Of a stretch of 64,000 nucleotides of DNA, positions 53,723 to 62,441 are shown piece by piece. The translations under genes and the position numbers were made by a program. This DNA comes from Prevotella sp. Rep29 (GTDB lineage: Bacteria > Bacteroidota > Bacteroidia > Bacteroidales > Bacteroidaceae). Positions within the stretch are counted from its first letter, which is position 1. Each line of letters opens with the position of its first letter. Below the pieces are notes generated by a model. It searched no databases, was not told the origin of the DNA, and saw only the letters and a list, made by a program, of their open reading frames with translations. The stretch lies in contig NZ_CP047159.1 in NCBI RefSeq assembly GCF_019551475.1, forward strand, positions 2,170,001 to 2,234,000, in the 5' to 3' direction.

Positions 53723-55018
53723 ATGAATGTCAGACGAATAGCCGTCAACGTATGCCGCATCATCCTTGCGATGACCTTTATCTTCTCGGGATTCGTGAAG
53801 GCTGTTGACCCACTGGGCACGCAATACAAGATACAGGACTACCTAGGGGCGCTGTCGCTGCACGACGTCTTGCCCGACTGGCTGACATTATGCACATCCG
53901 TCGGACTGGCAGCACTGGAGTTTTGCCTCGGTATTTTCCTGCTCTTTGCCATCCATCGCCGCGTGGTGTCGAAGATGGTGCTGGTGCTCATGGCTGTCAT
54001 GACGCTCATCTCGCTGTGGCTGGCGATATGGAATCCCGTGAAGGACTGCGGATGCTTCGGCGATGCAGTCACACTGACCAACGGACAGACGCTGCTAAAG
54101 AACCTGTTGCTGCTTGCAGCAGCCATCGTCGTCTGGAAATATCCGCTGGACATGATGCGGTTCATTTCGAAGACCAACCAATGGATTGTCATCAACTATA
54201 CGGTGGTGTTCATCCTCGTGGTCAGCGCATGGTGCCTGTATGACCGACCGATATTCGACTTCCGTCCCTACCATATCGGAGCGAACATCCGCGAAGGAAT
54301 GGAGATTCCGGAAGGAGAACAAGGACCGCAGTTTGAGACGACGTTCATCCTGGAGAAAGACGGCGTGCAGAAAACGTTCACGCTCGACGAATACCCAGAC
54401 TCGACCTGGACGTTCATCGACAGCAAGACCGTGCAGACGGCAGAAGGATATGTTCCTCCGATACACGACTTCAGCATCGTGAGACGCGACAACGATGAAG
54501 ACATCACGGAGGAGGTCGTCAGCGACAAGGGATACACATTCCTGCTGATTGCACCACAGCTCGACAAGGCAGACGACTCGAACTTCGGCGACATCGACCA
54601 GATATATGAATATTGTCTGGAGCACCAATATCCCTTCTACTGCCTGACTGCCAGCAGCGACGATGCGGTCAGGGAATGGACGGAGCGCACGGGAGCCGAA
54701 TACCCGTTCTGCACGACCGACGAGACGACGTTGAAAACCATCATACGGAGCAACCCTGGACTGCTGCTGCTGAAAGACGGACAGATTATCCGCAAGTGGA
54801 GCCACAACAGACTGCCGGAGCTGAAAGCGCCGCTTGCCACATCGGAATACGGCAGCCTGCCGGCAGAAAGCGTTTCGGGAAAAATCATCCGAATCCTGCT
54901 GTGGTTCGTCCTGCCGCTCCTGCTTCTGGCTATTGCCGACCGGCTGTGGGCATGGACACAATGGGTGAAGAAGAAAGAAAATGAAATAAAAACAACTATA
55001 AAAAAAGAAACATCATGA
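53723..55018 (+). CDS. DoxX/MauE-like membrane protein with thioredoxin-like C-terminus (BT_3928 family)
   Basis: 431 residues. N-terminal four-helix DoxX/MauE-type membrane part ([20 protein letters not shown]) with [10 protein letters not shown] near 112, a Cys motif also seen in MauE proteins. The middle is a periplasmic segment, followed by a thioredoxin-like region (YTFLLIAPQ to [20 protein letters not shown] and [14 protein letters not shown]) lacking a CxxC pair, and a last membrane helix. Family function is unknown; a redox or cell-surface role is likely. It overlaps tpiA by 4 bp (ATGA). Confidence 0.8.
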   Translation: MNVRRIAVNVCRIILAMTFIFSGFVKAVDPLGTQYKIQDYLGALSLHDVLPDWLTLCTSVGLAALEFCLGIFLLFAIHRRVVSKMVLVLMAVMTLISLWLAIWNPVKDCGCFGDAVTLTNGQTLLKNLLLLAAAIVVWKYPLDMMRFISKTNQWIVINYTVVFILVVSAWCLYDRPIFDFRPYHIGANIREGMEIPEGEQGPQFETTFILEKDGVQKTFTLDEYPDSTWTFIDSKTVQTAEGYVPPIHDFSIVRRDNDEDITEEVVSDKGYTFLLIAPQLDKADDSNFGDIDQIYEYCLEHQYPFYCLTASSDDAVREWTERTGAEYPFCTTDETTLKTIIRSNPGLLLLKDGQIIRKWSHNRLPELKAPLATSEYGSLPAESVSGKIIRILLWFVLPLLLLAIADRLWAWTQWVKKKENEIKTTIKKETS

Positions 55019-55773
55019 GAAAGAAAATCGTTGCAGGAAACTGGAAAATGAACATGAACCTGCAAGAAGGTATCGACTTGGCTAAAGAACTTCAAGAAAT
55101 GCTGACAGCAGAGAAGCCCAACTGTGACGTGGTCATCTGTACACCGTTCATCCACCTGGCTTCCATCGCACAATTCCTCAACCAAGACCTCATCGGACTT
55201 GGAGCAGAGAACTGCGCCGACAAAGACAAAGGAGCCTATACGGGTGAGGTATCGGCAGAAATGGTGAAGAGCACCGGAGCCAAATATGTCATCATCGGAC
55301 ATTCTGAACGACGCGAATACTACCACGAGACACCGGAGATTCTGAAAGAAAAGGTGCTGCTCGCCCTGCAAAAGGGACTGAAGGTCATCTTCTGCATCGG
55401 CGAATCGCTGGCAGAACGCGAGGCTGGAAAACAGAACGAAGTGGTGAAGGCTGAGCTCGAAGGAAGTGTTTTCAACCTGACGGCAGAGGAGTTCCGGAAC
55501 ATCGTTATCGCATACGAACCCATCTGGGCAATCGGAACAGGCAAGACTGCCACCGCAGAGCAAGCGGAGGAGATTCACGCCTACATCCGTTCGACGGTTG
55601 CAGAGAGATACGGAAACGAAGTGGCTGAACAAACGTCCATCCTCTATGGAGGCAGTTGCAAGGCAAGCAATGCACCGGAACTCTTTGCAAAACCCGACAT
55701 CGATGGCGGACTGATTGGAGGCGCATCGCTGAAAGCAGCCGACTTCAAAGGCATCATCGACGCTTGGAAATAA
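55015..55773 (+). CDS. tpiA: Triosephosphate isomerase
   Basis: 252 residues, normal TIM-barrel length. Lys11 in AGNWKMN, electrophile His96 in IIGHSERR, catalytic Glu168 in [11 protein letters not shown], phosphate loop YGGSCKASN and [10 protein letters not shown]. It interconverts dihydroxyacetone phosphate and glyceraldehyde 3-phosphate. It starts within the stop of the upstream gene, indicating translational coupling. Confidence 0.98.
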   Translation: MRKKIVAGNWKMNMNLQEGIDLAKELQEMLTAEKPNCDVVICTPFIHLASIAQFLNQDLIGLGAENCADKDKGAYTGEVSAEMVKSTGAKYVIIGHSERREYYHETPEILKEKVLLALQKGLKVIFCIGESLAEREAGKQNEVVKAELEGSVFNLTAEEFRNIVIAYEPIWAIGTGKTATAEQAEEIHAYIRSTVAERYGNEVAEQTSILYGGSCKASNAPELFAKPDIDGGLIGGASLKAADFKGIIDAWK

Positions 55774-55837
55774 CATGCCGGCAAGCGGAGGCATGCAAAT
55801 CGCTGCCACACCGCTTCAATCTATAAAACAATGAATT

Positions 55838-56434
55838 ATGAATAAAATAGTCGTAACGCTATTGCTGACCTTCTCCTGCATGGCAACCGCCCATGCACAG
55901 ACATTCCTGGAGCACCTGCAGAAAAAGCAGCAGGGGCAAGGGACGGTGACCGTCACACAGAGCAAAGACTTGGATTATCTCATCAACGGAGTGCCTAAGC
56001 CAAAAGTGGACAAGGATTCACTGAAAAAGGACACCGTCCAGAAAGAGGTTGTCAAAGACTCTACAGTCACCGAGAAGCCCCATAGAAGACTCGTCAGAAA
56101 AGAACGGGAACCGAACGATGAAAGCACGGAAACGATGAAAGTCGATAACCGAAAGAAAATCATGCGTGGCACACATAAAGTCAACGGCTATCGCGTGCAG
56201 GTCTTCTCCGGAGGCAACACCCGTGCGGACAGGGAAAAGGCGCATCAAGCCATGAACCGGGCAAAACAGAACTATCCAAGTCTGCCCGTTTACACGCACT
56301 TCTTCTCACCTCACTGGAAATGTCTGGTGGGTAACTTCATCGAATACAAGGAAGCCGAGAAAGTGCTGAGGCAGATGAAAGCACTCGGATTCAAGCAGGC
56401 GATTATCGTCAAGAGCAAGATTTCCGTCCATTGA
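55838..56434 (+). CDS. SPOR-domain secreted protein
   Basis: 198 residues. Signal peptide (1-20, ending AHAQ), then a charged low-complexity linker with many Lys/Asp, then a C-terminal SPOR domain from about 118 (NGYRVQVFSGGNTRADREKA to GFKQAIIVKS). SPOR domains bind denuded glycan strands at the septum, so it is a probable cell-division or cell-wall protein of the periplasm. It lies 64 bp after tpiA in the same direction. Confidence 0.85.
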   Translation: MNKIVVTLLLTFSCMATAHAQTFLEHLQKKQQGQGTVTVTQSKDLDYLINGVPKPKVDKDSLKKDTVQKEVVKDSTVTEKPHRRLVRKEREPNDESTETMKVDNRKKIMRGTHKVNGYRVQVFSGGNTRADREKAHQAMNRAKQNYPSLPVYTHFFSPHWKCLVGNFIEYKEAEKVLRQMKALGFKQAIIVKSKISVH

Positions 56435-56440
56435 TTATCC

Positions 56441-56460
56441 TTACACATTATTATATATAT
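56441..56460 (+). repeat. AT-rich 20-mer, copy 1
   Basis: TTACACATTATTATATATAT ends inside the folE ATG (56459-56461). The same 20 bases are at 60821-60840; 17 of them recur at 27971-27987, and a related form is near 14438-14460. Confidence 0.6.
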
Positions 56461-57052
56461 GAATCCAGAAATTGAATTCCGTCCAGGACTCGAAGAACTG
56501 GCGGAACACTATAAAAAGATTATCACCCTGCTGGGGGAAGACCCCGAGAGAGAAGGACTGCAGAAAACGCCTATGCGTGTGGCAAAAGCCATGCAGATTC
56601 TCACACGCGGCTACCTGCAAGACCCGAACAAAGTGCTCACCGATGCACTCTTCGAGGAGAAATACAACCAGATGGTTATCGTCAAGGACATCGACTTCTT
56701 CTCCATGTGCGAGCACCACATGATTCCCTTCTACGGGAAGGTGCATGTGGCATATATCCCCAACGGCTACATCACAGGGCTAAGCAAGATTGCCCGCGTG
56801 GTGGATATCTTCAGCCACCGCCTGCAAGTGCAGGAACGGATGACGCAGGAAATCAGGGAGTGCATCGAACAGACGCTCCACCCCATGGGCGTGATGGTTG
56901 TCGTGGAAGCAAAACACATGTGCATGCAGATGCGCGGCGTGGAGAAACAAAACGCCATCACGACGACGAGCGATTTCTGCGGAGCGTTCAACCAAGCCAA
57001 AACACGCGAGGAGTTCATGAACCTGCTACGCGGAGAATCAAAGAGAATTTAA
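56459..57052 (+). CDS. folE: GTP cyclohydrolase I
   Basis: 197 residues. Zinc ligands Cys84 and His87 in [20 protein letters not shown] and Cys155 in [20 protein letters not shown] and [14 protein letters not shown] are family hallmarks. It makes dihydroneopterin triphosphate from GTP, the first step of folate (or preQ0) synthesis. The start codon is joined to an AT-rich 20-mer repeat and has no Shine-Dalgarno sequence. Confidence 0.97.
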   Translation: MNPEIEFRPGLEELAEHYKKIITLLGEDPEREGLQKTPMRVAKAMQILTRGYLQDPNKVLTDALFEEKYNQMVIVKDIDFFSMCEHHMIPFYGKVHVAYIPNGYITGLSKIARVVDIFSHRLQVQERMTQEIRECIEQTLHPMGVMVVVEAKHMCMQMRGVEKQNAITTTSDFCGAFNQAKTREEFMNLLRGESKRI

Positions 57053-57076
57053 CACATCACTTAATACCATAGAATC

Positions 57077-57745
57077 ATGAAAAAAATCAAGTCCAACCTT
57101 TTCATCCTAACCTGCATGGCAGTGATAGTCTCCATGACTGCCTGCCTCGGCAATGACGACGAAAACGACATCCCATACGAAAACCTGACACCTGCTGAGA
57201 AGAAAACAGCCATTCAGGCTATTAAGGGAACGTATTCGGGCAAGGTGTTCTTTTACAATCCTTACGCAACAACCACAGCGGAGATAGACTCCGCCGAGGT
57301 GAACTGGACCGTCACTGAGACCGACTCATTGTTCCAGACCAACAACATTCCCGTTTCCATCTTTGCCAACTATGTGGATGACATGAACCACAAGAACATC
57401 CTACAAGCGGGCGGGAACGTGAAATTCCAAACCACCGTGCATCCAAACAACATCGAACGGACAAGCGACAAGGTCTATTACCTGTTCTCGTTGAAGGACG
57501 ACAACTCCCTGGCAACCACCATTCAACACGAGGGAGTGCCACACTCGGTGACTGTCAACTTTGCGAACATCATCTATTTCTATGATTCCCATAACGTCTC
57601 GCGCGCCTATTTCCCGTATGCAGACTACTGGTTGAACAAATTCATGCTGAGGCTTTATGTCAGCTCTATCGTGATTGACGGATTCACTTACGACATCATC
57701 AACTCGCAGAAGATAAAGACATTCACCTTCAGCGGAACTAAATAA
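57077..57745 (+). CDS. Lipoprotein, probably DUF4840 family
   Basis: 222 residues; lipobox MTAC (Cys23), followed by an acidic linker (LGNDDENDIPYE) and the segment AIQAIKGTYSGKVFFYNP, which fits small DUF4840-type lipoproteins. The remainder is beta-rich. The assignment is from memory of the N-terminal pattern and is moderate. It is 24 bp after folE and 15 bp before the exonuclease gene, so all three are probably cotranscribed. Confidence 0.6.
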   Translation: MKKIKSNLFILTCMAVIVSMTACLGNDDENDIPYENLTPAEKKTAIQAIKGTYSGKVFFYNPYATTTAEIDSAEVNWTVTETDSLFQTNNIPVSIFANYVDDMNHKNILQAGGNVKFQTTVHPNNIERTSDKVYYLFSLKDDNSLATTIQHEGVPHSVTVNFANIIYFYDSHNVSRAYFPYADYWLNKFMLRLYVSSIVIDGFTYDIINSQKIKTFTFSGTK

Positions 57746-57760
57746 AACACGCATCTGAAT

Positions 57761-58522
57761 ATGAAGTTCATTTCATGGAACGTCAACGGACTGCGGGCAT
57801 GCGTCGGGAAAGGATTTGAAGACATCTTCCGGACGCTCGATGCCGATTTCTTCTGCCTGCAGGAAACCAAGATGCAGGAAGGACAGCTCGACATCCATTT
57901 CGACGGCTATCGCTCCTACTGGAACTCTGCCGAGAAGAAAGGCTATTCGGGGACGGCTGTCTTCACCAAGCATCAGCCCCTCAGCGTGAGCTACGGCATC
58001 GGTATTGACAAGCACGACCACGAAGGACGAGTCATCACACTGGAAATGGAACGATTCTTCCTCGTGACGGTCTATACCCCCAACTCGCAGGACGAACTGC
58101 GACGACTCGACTATCGCATGAAATGGGAAGATGACTTCCGGGCGTATCTCATGGAACTGGACAAGCGAAAGCCCGTCATCGTCTGCGGAGACCTCAACGT
58201 GGCACACGAGGAAATTGACCTGAAAAACCCAAAGTCCAACCGGCGCAACGCCGGCTTTACCGATGAAGAGCGCGGGAAATTCACCACGTTGCTCGACAGC
58301 GGATTTGCCGATACGTTCCGTTCACTCCACCCCACCCAAATCACCTACTCCTGGTGGTCGTACCGCTTCCAGGCACGGGCAAAGAATGCGGGGTGGCGCA
58401 TTGACTATTTTGTGGTGTCCAACAGACTGATGGACAACGTGGAAGAGGCAAACATCCATACCGACATCATGGGTTCCGATCACTGCCCGGTGGAAATTAT
58501 ATTGAACGACAGTTCGATATAA
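57761..58522 (+). CDS. xth: Exodeoxyribonuclease III
   Basis: 253 residues, EEP superfamily. [13 protein letters not shown], catalytic Glu in [22 protein letters not shown], and C-terminal GSDHCPVEI carrying the catalytic His. It cuts abasic sites and degrades 3' ends in base excision repair. It is the last gene of the cluster; no terminator hairpin is visible behind it before the next promoter. Confidence 0.95.
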   Translation: MKFISWNVNGLRACVGKGFEDIFRTLDADFFCLQETKMQEGQLDIHFDGYRSYWNSAEKKGYSGTAVFTKHQPLSVSYGIGIDKHDHEGRVITLEMERFFLVTVYTPNSQDELRRLDYRMKWEDDFRAYLMELDKRKPVIVCGDLNVAHEEIDLKNPKSNRRNAGFTDEERGKFTTLLDSGFADTFRSLHPTQITYSWWSYRFQARAKNAGWRIDYFVVSNRLMDNVEEANIHTDIMGSDHCPVEIILNDSSI

Positions 58523-58561
58523 GAATCAATGCGGACTCGATATAAAAAAAACGCAAATATG

Positions 58562-58593
58562 TTTGACAATTTGAAAAAATATGTTTATATTTG
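58562..58593 (+). promoter_or_regulatory. Promoter of the small helical lipoprotein gene
   Basis: TTTG at 58562-58565, a 20-bp gap, TATATTTG at 58586-58593: a near-perfect Bacteroidetes promoter. The leader is about 47 nt. Confidence 0.78.
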
Positions 58594-58644
58594 CATCCAT
58601 ATAGAGTTCATTAACTATCATTAATCATCAAAAACAAATTTATT

Positions 58645-59046
58645 ATGAAAAAAGTATTAGTTGGTATGTTCATCGCTCTGATGGGCGTGTTCATGGTATC
58701 TTGCTCTAACGGTGGTGGCATCGAGAAAGCAAAAGAAATTATCAACGAGCTGAAAGCTGACGGTGCAAAATTGGATAAAGAAGGTCTGAAGGCTAAAATG
58801 ATGGAATTCGCAGAAGCCCTGAAACCAGAGATGACAAAGATTGCTGATATGATGAAGGAAGTAGAAAAAGATCCTTCTAAAGCAGGAGAAATGATGCAAA
58901 AACTGGAAGGTCTCAAAGAGATTGAGCCCCTTATGAACGAATTTGAGAAGATTGCTGAAGAAATTCCTGCAATGAAAGAACTGGAAGCTGACGACGAGTT
59001 CAAAATGAAATTCCAAGAAGCACTGGGTATGCCAGAAGGTCTATAA
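58645..59046 (+). CDS. Small helical lipoprotein, probably abundant
   Basis: 133 residues; lipobox MVSC (Cys20). The mature part is entirely amphipathic helix rich in Lys, Glu and Met (LKAKMMEFAEALKPEMTK), with several Met. The family is not recognised. A strong consensus promoter, its own strong terminator and a simple codon choice (mostly AAA, GAA, GGT) suggest high expression. Probably an outer-membrane lipoprotein facing the periplasm. Confidence 0.7.
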   Translation: MKKVLVGMFIALMGVFMVSCSNGGGIEKAKEIINELKADGAKLDKEGLKAKMMEFAEALKPEMTKIADMMKEVEKDPSKAGEMMQKLEGLKEIEPLMNEFEKIAEEIPAMKELEADDEFKMKFQEALGMPEGL

Positions 59047-59071
59047 ACAGAGACTTCTTAAAAACAGAAAC

Positions 59072-59104
59072 AAAGGGCAGGAATTCCTGCCCTTTTCTTT
59101 TTTT
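59072..59104. terminator. Perfect palindromic terminator
   Basis: AAAGGGCAGGAA/TTCCTGCCCTTT (59072-59095) followed by a T-rich run. It ends the gene at 58645 and can also serve the convergent TonB_C gene ending at 59137. Confidence 0.9.
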
Positions 59105-59136
59105 ACCAATCACAGTCCACGGGACTCACCCTTTGT

Positions 59137-60291
59137 TCACCCGGCTTGCAGAGAGACGGGAACGACCAACCGCACACGCACGGGCTGCCCGTCGAGCTTA
59201 CCCGGTTGCCATGCCGGCATGTTGCGCAAGACACGCACCAGCTCACGATCCACCACTGGTGAGATAGGTTTCAGAATGGAAAAGTCCGATAATGTGCCAT
59301 CTTTCTCTACCACGAAAGTCGTTATCACCCTGCCCGACGATTGCATCCCCTCAGGAAGACGCATGCGAGTGGAGATATACGGGGCAATCCCCTGCCCATC
59401 AAAGCTGAACACTGGCATCTCGTCCACCGCCGTATGGATTTTCATCGAATCGGGCAATGACGCGATACTCTCCTCCGAAACGGAAGATTCCAATCCCTTC
59501 ACACCCTTTTTCTTCTGAGCTTTCATCTCGCCTCGCAACAACCGCTTGGCATCTTTTGTAAGAAACGGGCTTATTTCTTCCAACGGCAAGATCACCAGCT
59601 CTTGGTGCTGTCCTTCCTCCCCTCCCGAAGTAAAGCCGAACATGACACCACCGTTCACCAAACAAGCATCAAGCGAAAAGGTCTGATTCTCCATGCTAAT
59701 CTCTGAAATACCTGCCTCATAGAGGAGCCGCTCCATCAAAGCAACCCGCAGCTCCATGTCATTCAACATGCGCATACTCAGGATATCTGCCACTGTCAGT
59801 ATCCGCTCGTTGAGCAAATCATACGTAATCAGTTGCTGATAGAGGGTTGCTCGCTCCGAAGTGTCTTTGGGTTCAACGTAGCGGAATGCCCGCAATGAGA
59901 CATATCCGCGCTCGTCATAAGCCACTTCCTTCAAATCGCAGGTAACATAATAGGTTTTCAGGCTCCCATCTTCCGGAACAGTCTCCAAAGGGGTACCCAT
60001 ATCCTCAAGGAACTGCTGGCAGGCAGAATGCAGAGAAGCTCCTTCCATTTGGAAAAGACGCTTGCAAAGATGCGACTGCAAGGACTGAAGGGTGGAACCG
60101 TTCAACTGCTCGGGCCACTCAAGGTCTAATCGGACAAAATTGAGGTGATTGCCATGCTTTCTCAGTTGCCGGTCTTGCACATAGCTGACCCGAAAGCCGT
60201 CTTTCCAGGACTTGCCCGTGCTTTGCCCGAACAAATCTGCCAAACAGAAGACCATGCAACAGCATACCAAGAAGCAAATACGTCTTCCCAT
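59137..60291 (-). CDS. TonB C-terminal-domain protein with DUF3298-like middle
   Basis: 384 residues. N-terminal hydrophobic signal (ICFLVCCCMVFCLADLFG). Residues about 30-250 (RLDLEWPEQLNG; YQQLITYDLLNERILTVADI) look like the DUF4163/DUF3298 (PdaC/RsiV-type) fold. The last 75 residues (LPEGMQSSGRVITTFVVEKD; LRNMPAWQPGKLDGQPVRVR) are a TonB_C domain. The proline-rich spacer of true TonB is missing. It may be a periplasmic adaptor rather than an energy transducer. It lies 4 bp after the DUF4251 gene. Confidence 0.7.
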   Translation of the reverse strand: MGRRICFLVCCCMVFCLADLFGQSTGKSWKDGFRVSYVQDRQLRKHGNHLNFVRLDLEWPEQLNGSTLQSLQSHLCKRLFQMEGASLHSACQQFLEDMGTPLETVPEDGSLKTYYVTCDLKEVAYDERGYVSLRAFRYVEPKDTSERATLYQQLITYDLLNERILTVADILSMRMLNDMELRVALMERLLYEAGISEISMENQTFSLDACLVNGGVMFGFTSGGEEGQHQELVILPLEEISPFLTKDAKRLLRGEMKAQKKKGVKGLESSVSEESIASLPDSMKIHTAVDEMPVFSFDGQGIAPYISTRMRLPEGMQSSGRVITTFVVEKDGTLSDFSILKPISPVVDRELVRVLRNMPAWQPGKLDGQPVRVRLVVPVSLQAG

Positions 60292-60295
60292 ACGC

Positions 60296-60793
60296 TTAGT
60301 CTGGCATCTCCATATTTCCCGAGAAACGGATTGTCTCGCGGCTGTTTGACACTACGTCTATCGTTGACGAGCCATTGTCGAAGATATCTACCGTATAGAC
60401 ATACTCCGCCTCGTCGTTGACAATATCCATGTGAACGACCATGCGGTCGGACTTCACCTGCTCGGCAGCATAACGCAATATCCGCCCATCGAAGTTCAAA
60501 GCCTTCCCACCGCCATAGGGCACGCTGTAGGCACGTCCGAAATAAGGCAGGTAGGACGTCACCGTATCGCCCTTTACCTTTAGGTAGTAGGGCGTTGACA
60601 ACTGCATGGGACTGGCTCCCACCGGATAAACATAGTTCACGTTGATTTTGAAATCCTTCGCCTCTATACCTTTCTTCACTGCCTCAGCTTCCTTCACCTG
60701 CCGCTCGGCACGCGCCTGTCTGGTAGCCTCCGACGTGGCGCAACCGACGCATATAGCTGCCATCACCGCCACAAACCATATTTTCTTCATCAT
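60296..60793 (-). CDS. DUF4251 family lipoprotein
   Basis: 165 residues; lipobox VGC (Cys18). A helical charged stretch (ARAERQVKEAEAVKKGIEAK) is followed by the conserved part YVYPVGASPMQLSTPYYLKV, DSYLPYFGRAY-like SYLPYFGRAYSVPYGGGKAL and the beta-rich end, all typical of DUF4251. Function unknown. AAAGGAG 5 bp upstream of the ATG is a rare clear Shine-Dalgarno for this window and supports the 60793 start. Cotranscribed with the TonB_C gene. Confidence 0.85.
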   Translation of the reverse strand: MMKKIWFVAVMAAICVGCATSEATRQARAERQVKEAEAVKKGIEAKDFKINVNYVYPVGASPMQLSTPYYLKVKGDTVTSYLPYFGRAYSVPYGGGKALNFDGRILRYAAEQVKSDRMVVHMDIVNDEAEYVYTVDIFDNGSSTIDVVSNSRETIRFSGNMEMPD

Positions 60794-60820
60794 AAATACT
60801 CCTTTCTTTTACGATTCACG

Positions 60821-60840
60821 TTACACATTATTATATATAT
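60821..60840 (+). repeat. AT-rich 20-mer, copy 2
   Basis: Identical to 56441-56460, upstream of the DUF4251 gene. It does not contain a TAnnTTTG box on either strand. Confidence 0.6.
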
Positions 60841-60940
60841 AGAAGACCGATTGGCATGCGCTTCACATCCCGTCGCCGCCTCCGTCATTTGCAAAAATAG
60901 CAATTGTTTTCGGAAACGACAAGAAAAAGGCGGAAATTTA

Positions 60941-61070
60941 GGGTTTCCCCTATGTCGCTTTGGGGAAATCCCCTTTGCCGCTTTGCGAAAACCAACTACA
61001 TTTGCATCGTGGTTCATACCGAAAAAATCGGTCGTAAAAAACCGCAACTGACAATTTTATTGTATATTTG
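60941..61070 (+). promoter_or_regulatory. Two tandem promoters with an upstream hairpin
   Basis: P1: TTTG (60974-60977), 19-bp gap, TACATTTG (60997-61004). P2: TATATTTG (61063-61070) without a clear -33. A palindrome, GGGTTTCCCC (60941-60950) with GGGGAAATCCCC (60962-60973), abuts the -33 of P1 and could be an operator. The remainder of the 60794-61096 spacer shows nothing else apart from the AT-rich 20-mer. Confidence 0.6.
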
Positions 61071-61096
61071 CAACGAAAAACAAAAAGAAGAAGCGT

Positions 61097-61927
61097 ATGA
61101 AAAAGATGATGGTATTATCATTCGGTGCACTGTTGATGATGAGCAGCTGTGGTACCTATGCGGGTTCCGGCGCCTATACGGGAGCAACGTTAGGCTCAAT
61201 CCTAGGCTCGGCTATCGGCGGCATCAGCGACGGGTATCGTGGCAGCCATTTGGGAACAATCATCGGTATGGCTGGCGGAGCAGTTATCGGTGGTGCTATC
61301 GGGCAGGCTAAAGATCAGGCTGACCGCCAGGAAGTGCACGACCGCTATGAGCAGATACAGCGACGGAAAGCACAGGAGCGTGCCTACGAAGACGGCTATC
61401 AGGATGGTTACAAGCAGGGAACCTATAAGGACGAGAGCGGATATGACCCGACGAACAGCGGCGACGACCGCCTCTACGACTTCCACAGCAACGACTACAC
61501 GGGCGACTACAGCGCTTCTGAGCCACGCACGATGAACCCCAGTGCGTCAAGCGTGGAAGAGCTGACGACGGGTTATGACGTAAACAACCAGCTGGAGATT
61601 CGCAACGCGCGCTTTGTTGACGACAACCGCGACAACACGCTGAGCTCAGGCGAAATCAGCAAAGTGATTTTCGAAGTGGTGAACACCTCCGACCACATGT
61701 TCTACGACATACAGCCGACCGTGATTGAAGCGAATGGAAACAAGCGCATCTACATCTCGCCCAGCGTGCACGTAGAACGCCTGGCACCCGGAAAAGCCAT
61801 CCGCTATACGGCTATGGTGAAAGCCGGAAAACTGAAAGACGGCACGGCAACGTTCTGCCTCTCGGTGCTGCAAGGCAACAGACAGATGTCGAAAGTATCG
61901 GAATTCACTATTCAGACGCGCAGATAG
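61097..61927 (+). CDS. Glycine-zipper lipoprotein
   Basis: 276 residues; lipobox MSSC (Cys18). A glycine-zipper membrane segment (TGATLGSILGSAIGGISDG and GTIIGMAGGAVIGGAIGQA, about 29-70) precedes a charged region with tandem YEDGYQDGYKQG and a C-terminal Ig-like beta domain (EIRNARFVDDNRDNTLSSGE; SPSVHVERLAPGKAI). It is probably an outer-membrane or cell-envelope structural lipoprotein. Single gene with two promoters and a terminator. Confidence 0.75.
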   Translation: MKKMMVLSFGALLMMSSCGTYAGSGAYTGATLGSILGSAIGGISDGYRGSHLGTIIGMAGGAVIGGAIGQAKDQADRQEVHDRYEQIQRRKAQERAYEDGYQDGYKQGTYKDESGYDPTNSGDDRLYDFHSNDYTGDYSASEPRTMNPSASSVEELTTGYDVNNQLEIRNARFVDDNRDNTLSSGEISKVIFEVVNTSDHMFYDIQPTVIEANGNKRIYISPSVHVERLAPGKAIRYTAMVKAGKLKDGTATFCLSVLQGNRQMSKVSEFTIQTRR

Positions 61928-61980
61928 CATCCCGACGCATACGACGCTGTTCGAACAGGAACGACTGTCAGAATGAAGTA

Positions 61981-62019
61981 AGTCCCAAAGGTCCTTGTCC
62001 GACTTTTGGGGCTTTTTCT
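61981..62019 (+). terminator. Terminator after the glycine-zipper lipoprotein gene
   Basis: AGTCCCAAAG (61981-61990) pairs with CTTTTGGGGCT (62003-62013), followed by TTTTTCTTTT. Confidence 0.85.
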
Positions 62020-62142
62020 TTTCACGATTTCCCACTTCCGCCAGCAAAAACTCCCAAGGCTATCTGCAACATGTTGACAACTCTGTCATAAAATTCACCC
62101 CCAACCGCCCCTCTCATCGCCCACCCAAGACAAAACCGGTTC

Positions 62143-62356
62143 TGCATATTTATACACAAACGAAGGGACGGAATGTTAAAATACAAAACACTGGAAATCA
62201 GCACATTAGAAAGGCGTTTCCAAAAGTGCCACTTTTAGCTTGCAAAAGTGGCACTTTTAGGAGCTAAAAGGGGAACTTTTGGAGTGCGAAAGTGGCACTT
62301 TTGGAAAGCGAAAGTTCAACTGTATATTTATATGCCCGTTTCTGTATTTTTATGCA
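62143..62356 (+). repeat. 22-bp-periodic palindrome element, copy D
   Basis: Units start at 62222, 62244, 62266 (AAAAGGGGAACTTTT variant), 62288 and a decayed fifth at 62310, all at 22-bp steps. Left flank TGCATATTTATACA (62143-62156) is exactly 79 bp from the first unit. Right flanks TGTATATTTATATG (62321) and TGTATTTTTATGCA (62343) are 22 bp apart. Length 214 bp, identical to copy B. It lies between convergent genes. Confidence 0.88.
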
Positions 62357-62441
62357 CACCGATTGTTCCCAAATAAATGGAGGAACCGGGTGGGGGAAAA
62401 TGGCTGTTGAGATGAAGAATACAAGCCCCGTTTTTTCGAGT

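Noticed and set aside
54637..55809. 390-codon minus-strand frame across the DoxX-like and tpiA genes
   Set aside because: It is antisense to tpiA, whose catalytic motifs are all present; the translated product has no recognisable domain.
56441..56460. AT-rich 20-mer as the folE promoter
   Set aside because: It lacks TAnnTTTG and ends inside the start codon, so a transcript could not begin early enough.
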